DNA from: Saccharomyces mikatae IFO 1815
Taxonomy: Eukaryota > Ascomycota > Saccharomycetes > Saccharomycetales > Saccharomycetaceae
DNA length: 64,000 nucleotides
Reading direction: 5' to 3'
NCBI RefSeq assembly: GCF_947241705.1
Contig: NC_079270.1
Coordinates: 62,001 to 126,000, forward strand
Shown here: positions 61,194-64,000 of the stretch, in pieces
Layout of the letters: each line of letters opens with the position of its first letter
How positions within the stretch are numbered: the stretch's first letter is position 1
Position numbers and translations under genes: made by a program
Notes under the pieces: model-generated
Seen by the model: only the letters and a program-made list of their open reading frames with translations
The model's database searches: none
Told to the model about the DNA's origin: nothing

Positions 61194-62222
61194 ATGCAAT
61201 ACAGTTCGAGGTTCCTTGAATTGAATGTCCCGGATTCGTTTTTGAATATCAATAAGATTCCTGATGCAACTAAATTTATTACAGTCATGTATATATGTTT
61301 AACAACGACCCTATTCTGCATAAGGAGATCCTTGTATAACAAGTTGATTCTTGAAGACCCCGATGTGGAGTACAACTTGGTCACTTCGCCTATTTTGCAA
61401 ATGGTACCTTTGCAAATTTGGAAATACCCTACCTCATTAGTTTTATCCAATTTCATCGACACCAAAGCTTGGAAAGTGATAGTGAACTTATTAAATTTAA
61501 TCATTGGTGGTTCCTTTATTGAACGAAATTGGAACTCTTCTAGAGAGATGTTCAAATTTATCATAGTTTTAGGTTCTTTAACAAATCTATTGATCATCTT
61601 ATTGACCTTGATATTATCTCTTTTTTCCGATAAAGTGAGATTGGATATTCCTTTGGATGGGAACTATACAATTTTGATCGGTTTCCCTATCATTTATAGA
61701 CAATTATTACCTGAAACAACTATAATAAATTTGAAGACGCCTCGATTTTTGGCCAAAAACTTTCGGTTCAAACTACTACCTATTTTTGTTATGTTTACAA
61801 TGACAATAACTCAGATAATATGGTTCCATCATTTTGCTCAATTATTCTCCATCTGGATTACCTTTTTTGCCAGCTGGTCATATTTGAGATTTTTCCAGAG
61901 GCTCACTCCATTGAATTGCCCATCTTTGCCAACGACCAACTCTCGAGGTGTTCAGGAAACGCTGATTGGCGATGCGTCTGATACCTTTCAATTGATTTAT
62001 TTCTTCCCTGATCTGATTAAGCCGATTTTAAGACCCATTTTCGATTTCATTTATGATTTAGTTGTGGTAAAATTCAAAATCATCAAACCATTTCATGATA
62101 TAGATATCGATATAGGAAATTCTATTGCAGAAAGTAGAGGTGCTAAGAAAATTACGACTGTAGAACAAAGGAGAAGACAATTGGCTTTAGAGGTCTTGGA
62201 AGAGCGTATGGTGAATCCCTGA
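61194..62222 (+). CDS. Multi-pass Golgi/ER protein, TMEM115-like (YOL107W)
   Basis: Counterpart of S. cerevisiae YOL107W, a rhomboid-like membrane protein related to human TMEM115, whose relative acts in Golgi-to-ER traffic; the yeast role is not established. From the Met at 61194 (MQYSSRFLELNVPD) it has 342 residues, the S. cerevisiae length. About six hydrophobic segments are visible, at roughly residues 25-45, 95-120, 125-150, 170-185, 210-235 and 240-255, and the C-terminus is charged. No Ser-His catalytic pair of active rhomboids is evident. The frame is open for 33 more codons, to an ATG at 61095, without family support. Confidence 0.9.
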   Translation: MQYSSRFLELNVPDSFLNINKIPDATKFITVMYICLTTTLFCIRRSLYNKLILEDPDVEYNLVTSPILQMVPLQIWKYPTSLVLSNFIDTKAWKVIVNLLNLIIGGSFIERNWNSSREMFKFIIVLGSLTNLLIILLTLILSLFSDKVRLDIPLDGNYTILIGFPIIYRQLLPETTIINLKTPRFLAKNFRFKLLPIFVMFTMTITQIIWFHHFAQLFSIWITFFASWSYLRFFQRLTPLNCPSLPTTNSRGVQETLIGDASDTFQLIYFFPDLIKPILRPIFDFIYDLVVVKFKIIKPFHDIDIDIGNSIAESRGAKKITTVEQRRRQLALEVLEERMVNP

Positions 62223-62440
62223 TGTGTGGATTTTTTATAACTTAAAATGGCCTATACCATTATGGACCCCTCTTCCAGATAAGAGGATACTGATGGCAGT
62301 GTATTAATTGTTTTCCGTATTGATCATGAAAGGGGGTAGTTTTGTTCTCTTCTTCATCTTTTGTGGTTTTACACGTTTCATACAGTTGGAATAACCTTTC
62401 ATAACCTTAAACTGTATAAATGCGTACTTGTCTATTTAAT
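62223..62440. other. YOL107W 3' region
   Basis: About 220 bp of AT-rich sequence between the stop and the first delta relic. Nothing recognised. The dubious S. cerevisiae ORF YOL106W would lie to the right of here; I see no coding signal for it. Confidence 0.5.
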
Positions 62441-62484
62441 AATGATTGTTAGGATTTCGTTTCTTTCAAAGGTAGTAATACTAA
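62441..62484 (-). mobile_element. Old delta LTR 3'-end relic
   Basis: A 44-bp stretch resembling the adjacent delta 3' end (ATGATTGTTAGGATTTCG) with many differences. It looks like a remnant of an older delta at the site where the next one lies. Weak by length. Confidence 0.5.
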
Positions 62485-62753
62485 GTGAGAAATTGGTGAA
62501 TTTTGAGATGATTGTTGGGATTCCATTGTTGATAAAGGCAATAATATTAGGTATGTAGACATAGTAGAAGTTCTCCTCGAGGATATAGGAATCCCATAAA
62601 TGGAACTCGTAGTTCTACATACCAAATAATGTTGCCTTTATCAACAATGGAATCCCAACAACTACACCAGAGTCCACTCTTATCTCAGTATATGATGATG
62701 TGCTAGTAGTATGACTACTAGTTGATTGACGATAGTGAATTTTCATTCCAACA
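62485..62753 (-). mobile_element. Mosaic of delta LTR fragments
   Basis: Three pieces: a reverse delta 3' part (62485-62621, with GATTGTTGGGATTCCATTG), a short plus-strand delta 3' end (about 62622-62687, ending TTATCTCA), and a reverse delta 5' end (62688-62753, ending CATTCCAACA). The order suggests recombination or insertion among deltas. All are fossils. Confidence 0.75.
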
Positions 62754-62857
62754 AACACAACCAATCAGAATGTGTTTTATATACCTTTCTTATCTAATTT
62801 AAGAAAGAGCGACTTATTCTTAACTATTACAACTTACTAAACCACCAATTATTAACA
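62754..62857 (+). mobile_element. Tau LTR 3'-end relic
   Basis: Like the last 104 bp of the Ty4-type LTR (TGTGTTTTATATACCTTTCTTA, ending ATTATTAACA), moderately diverged. It lies about 170 bp upstream of tRNA-Thr, the usual target zone. Confidence 0.75.
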
Positions 62858-62889
62858 GCTCTTATTTCTTCTCTCTTAATATACCTTGT

Positions 62890-62999
62890 TGTGCCTGTTC
62901 CAATATTAATCTTTAAATTTCTGCTTTTGCTCAATGCTACGACTGTTTATCATCATGTATGTTATCTTCTTACACAATATATAATTGATTAGTTGATTT
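62890..62999 (-). mobile_element. Possible very old delta relic
   Basis: The stretch holds words such as TTTCTGCTTTTGCTCAATG and ATCATGTATGTTATCTTCTTA in the order found in a reverse delta LTR, but with heavy change. A tentative call. Confidence 0.35.
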
Positions 63000-63026
63000 T
63001 GTAACCGCTGTTATTTCATAGATTCA

Positions 63027-63099
63027 GCTTCTATGGCCAAGTTGGTAAGGCGCCACACTAGTAATGTGGAGATCATCGGTTCAACTCCGATTGGAAGCA
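63027..63099 (+). tRNA. tRNA-Thr (anticodon AGU)
   Basis: A 73-nt cloverleaf from GCTTCTA to TTGGAAGC plus discriminator A. The anticodon loop reads CTAGTAA, giving AGU (Thr, read as IGU). A box TGGCCAAGTTGG and B box GGTTCAACTCC are intact. No intron. A run of eight T (63100-63107) terminates it. It matches tT(AGU)O1 at this place in S. cerevisiae. Confidence 0.97.
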
Positions 63100-63125
63100 T
63101 TTTTTTTATTGAAAGTAATATAAAG

Positions 63126-63142
63126 TCTATTTATGTTTTGTT
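63126..63142 (+). other. Candidate replication origin core (extended ACS)
   Basis: The 17-mer TCTATTTATGTTTTGTT matches the extended ARS consensus WWWWTTTAYRTTTWGTT at 16 of 17 positions, and contains a perfect 11-bp ACS (ATTTATGTTTT, 63129-63139). It lies just downstream of tRNA-Thr in AT-rich sequence. I recall an ARS in the same gap in S. cerevisiae, but cannot confirm it here. Confidence 0.45.
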
Positions 63143-63281
63143 ACTCTCAAGAGATCATTTTTAGTTTTATCAACTGAATACAAGACATTGAATCGAATGA
63201 AAGGACTAATTGTTATTTTCTGTTTTTCCTAAAAGCTAAATTTTAAAGAGTGGTATATTATTTAGAGACTAACGTATCAAA

Positions 63282-63332
63282 CGTGATATTATAAATATCA
63301 CGGCTTGAAAAGGGCTCTGTCCAGCAGAACCC
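63282..63332. other. Two adjacent hairpins in the WSC3 3' region
   Basis: CGTGATATT and AATATCACG (63282-63290, 63294-63302) form a perfect 9-bp stem with a 3-nt loop. GGGCTCTG and CAGAACCC (63312-63319, 63325-63332) form a second stem with one mismatch and a 5-nt loop. They lie 34-84 bp past the WSC3 stop and may be in its 3' UTR. Confidence 0.5.
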
Positions 63333-63365
63333 ATACTTTTAATATCGAAGAACTATATAATACTT

Positions 63366-64000
63366 TCACGCTCGATTATTGGATACGGTACTAGATATTT
63401 CAGGATTATCAGGATTTACCACTTGCAATGGTCCGCTCATCATCATGTCAGGTAGAGAATTGGCACTGAACCTTTCATTTACGCTATTCAATGAGTTTGC
63501 CTCTTCAAATACTGTCGATGGAAGATTTTGTTTCTGAACCGTAGCATCTTGTAAACCAGCCAAGTTATTTATAATGCTTCCACTAGCGTTTGAACTAGGA
63601 CTGCTATAATTTGCACCATTACTCATCGGTAAACCATACATATTACTCGTACCGATAGAACCCGCTGTATTACCCCTAGAATGTCTCATCCAATTCGTCG
63701 TAGCTGAGGAGGGGGGAGGCCTTATTGGGTTTGCATCCTCGTCACCAAAGGAATAGGGCTGATAATGCTTTGTTTCCTCTAAGTCTAATATGTCCTCAGA
63801 TTTACGTCTCCTCCATATTAGAAAAAGTAAAACCAAAATGATAAAAGTGACACCAAACACAACACCAATAACGATACCGGCAATCGCTCCTCCACTTAGA
63901 CGCCGTTTGGAATTTGAACTAGATTTATTATCCAAAGAAGCTGCCGTAGCTACTGCGGAAGTTTTTTCAACTACTGATGTCTTTGTTACAAATATTGTTT
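63366..64000 (-). CDS. WSC3: Cell-wall stress sensor Wsc3, C-terminal part (cut by window)
   Basis: Sensor of the cell-wall integrity pathway that passes wall stress to Rho1 and Pkc1 through Rom2. Only about 210 C-terminal residues are in the window: the end of the Ser/Thr-rich extracellular stalk (KTSVVEKTSAVATAASL), one membrane segment (GAIAGIVIGVVFGVTFIILV, then LLFLIW), a basic stop-transfer RRRK, and a cytosolic tail of about 150 residues with a conserved YQPYSFGDEDANPIRPPP block and Ser/Asn-rich stretches. The WSC cysteine domain and signal peptide lie beyond 64000. The frame is open to the window edge. Confidence 0.95.
   Translation of the reverse strand, partial: TIFVTKTSVVEKTSAVATAASLDNKSSSNSKRRLSGGAIAGIVIGVVFGVTFIILVLLFLIWRRRKSEDILDLEETKHYQPYSFGDEDANPIRPPPSSATTNWMRHSRGNTAGSIGTSNMYGLPMSNGANYSSPSSNASGSIINNLAGLQDATVQKQNLPSTVFEEANSLNSVNERFSANSLPDMMMSGPLQVVNPDNPEISSTVSNNRA

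Noticed and set aside
62223-63020. A possible YOL106W counterpart
   Set aside because: The interval is filled with LTR relics and has no open frame with coding character.

Overview
The window is nuclear DNA of a budding yeast of the genus Saccharomyces. It reads gene for gene like the left arm of S. cerevisiae chromosome XV from YOL140W (ARG8) to YOL105C (WSC3), with the same order and strands and nearly the same protein lengths. By comparison with remembered S. cerevisiae proteins, fast proteins such as Med7 and Shr5 are only about 80-90% identical, while eIF4E and the ribosomal proteins are almost unchanged. That is too far for S. cerevisiae or a typical S. paradoxus. It fits a more distant relative (S. 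mikatae, S. kudriavzevii, S. arboricola or the S. uvarum/eubayanus pair); I cannot decide which from this window.

Layout. 1-10.9 kb: ARG8 (cut by the left edge), CDC33, RTC1, BSC6, PFK27 and MED7. 11-21 kb: HRT1, GAS4, YOL131W, ALR1, VPS68 and YGK3. 21-35 kb: RPL25 (intron), MDH2, TRM13, TRM11, HRP1, SMF1, and RPS19A and RPL18A (each with an intron). 35-51.5 kb: MCH4, RRI2, MSN1, PAP2, PTH4, SKM1, MSB4, MDY2, SHR5 and ZEO1. 51.5-63.1 kb is the accessory part: a roughly 390-bp AAT microsatellite, tRNA-Gly(UCC), a nest of Ty4-type LTRs holding one apparently whole young Ty4/Tsu4-like retrotransposon, then delta and tau LTR relics around INO4 and YOL107W, and tRNA-Thr(AGU). The window ends inside WSC3.

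The genes are mostly housekeeping and unrelated in function, as is usual in yeast. Themes that recur are translation and RNA (CDC33, RPL25, RPS19A, RPL18A, TRM11, TRM13, HRP1, PAP2, PTH4), metal and solute transport (ALR1, SMF1, MCH4, BSC6), cell wall and polarity (GAS4, SKM1, MSB4, ZEO1, WSC3), central metabolism (ARG8, PFK27, MDH2) and transcription (MED7, MSN1, INO4). Sites that fit known regulation include Rap1 sites before the ribosomal protein genes, two carbon-source response elements before MDH2 and an Ndt80-type site before GAS4.

The most interesting region is 52.2-59.3 kb. It shows three insertion layers that can be ordered by target-site duplications, LTRs of the youngest element that look identical, and a gag start codon formed by the last base of the LTR and the tRNA-Asn primer-binding site. 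I found no wholly new system. Other points for a second look are the in-frame remnant ahead of YOL131W, the long open frame ahead of MDH2, a perfect hairpin in the RPL18A intron, and the higher-order pattern in the microsatellite. Comparisons with S. cerevisiae are from memory, not from a search.
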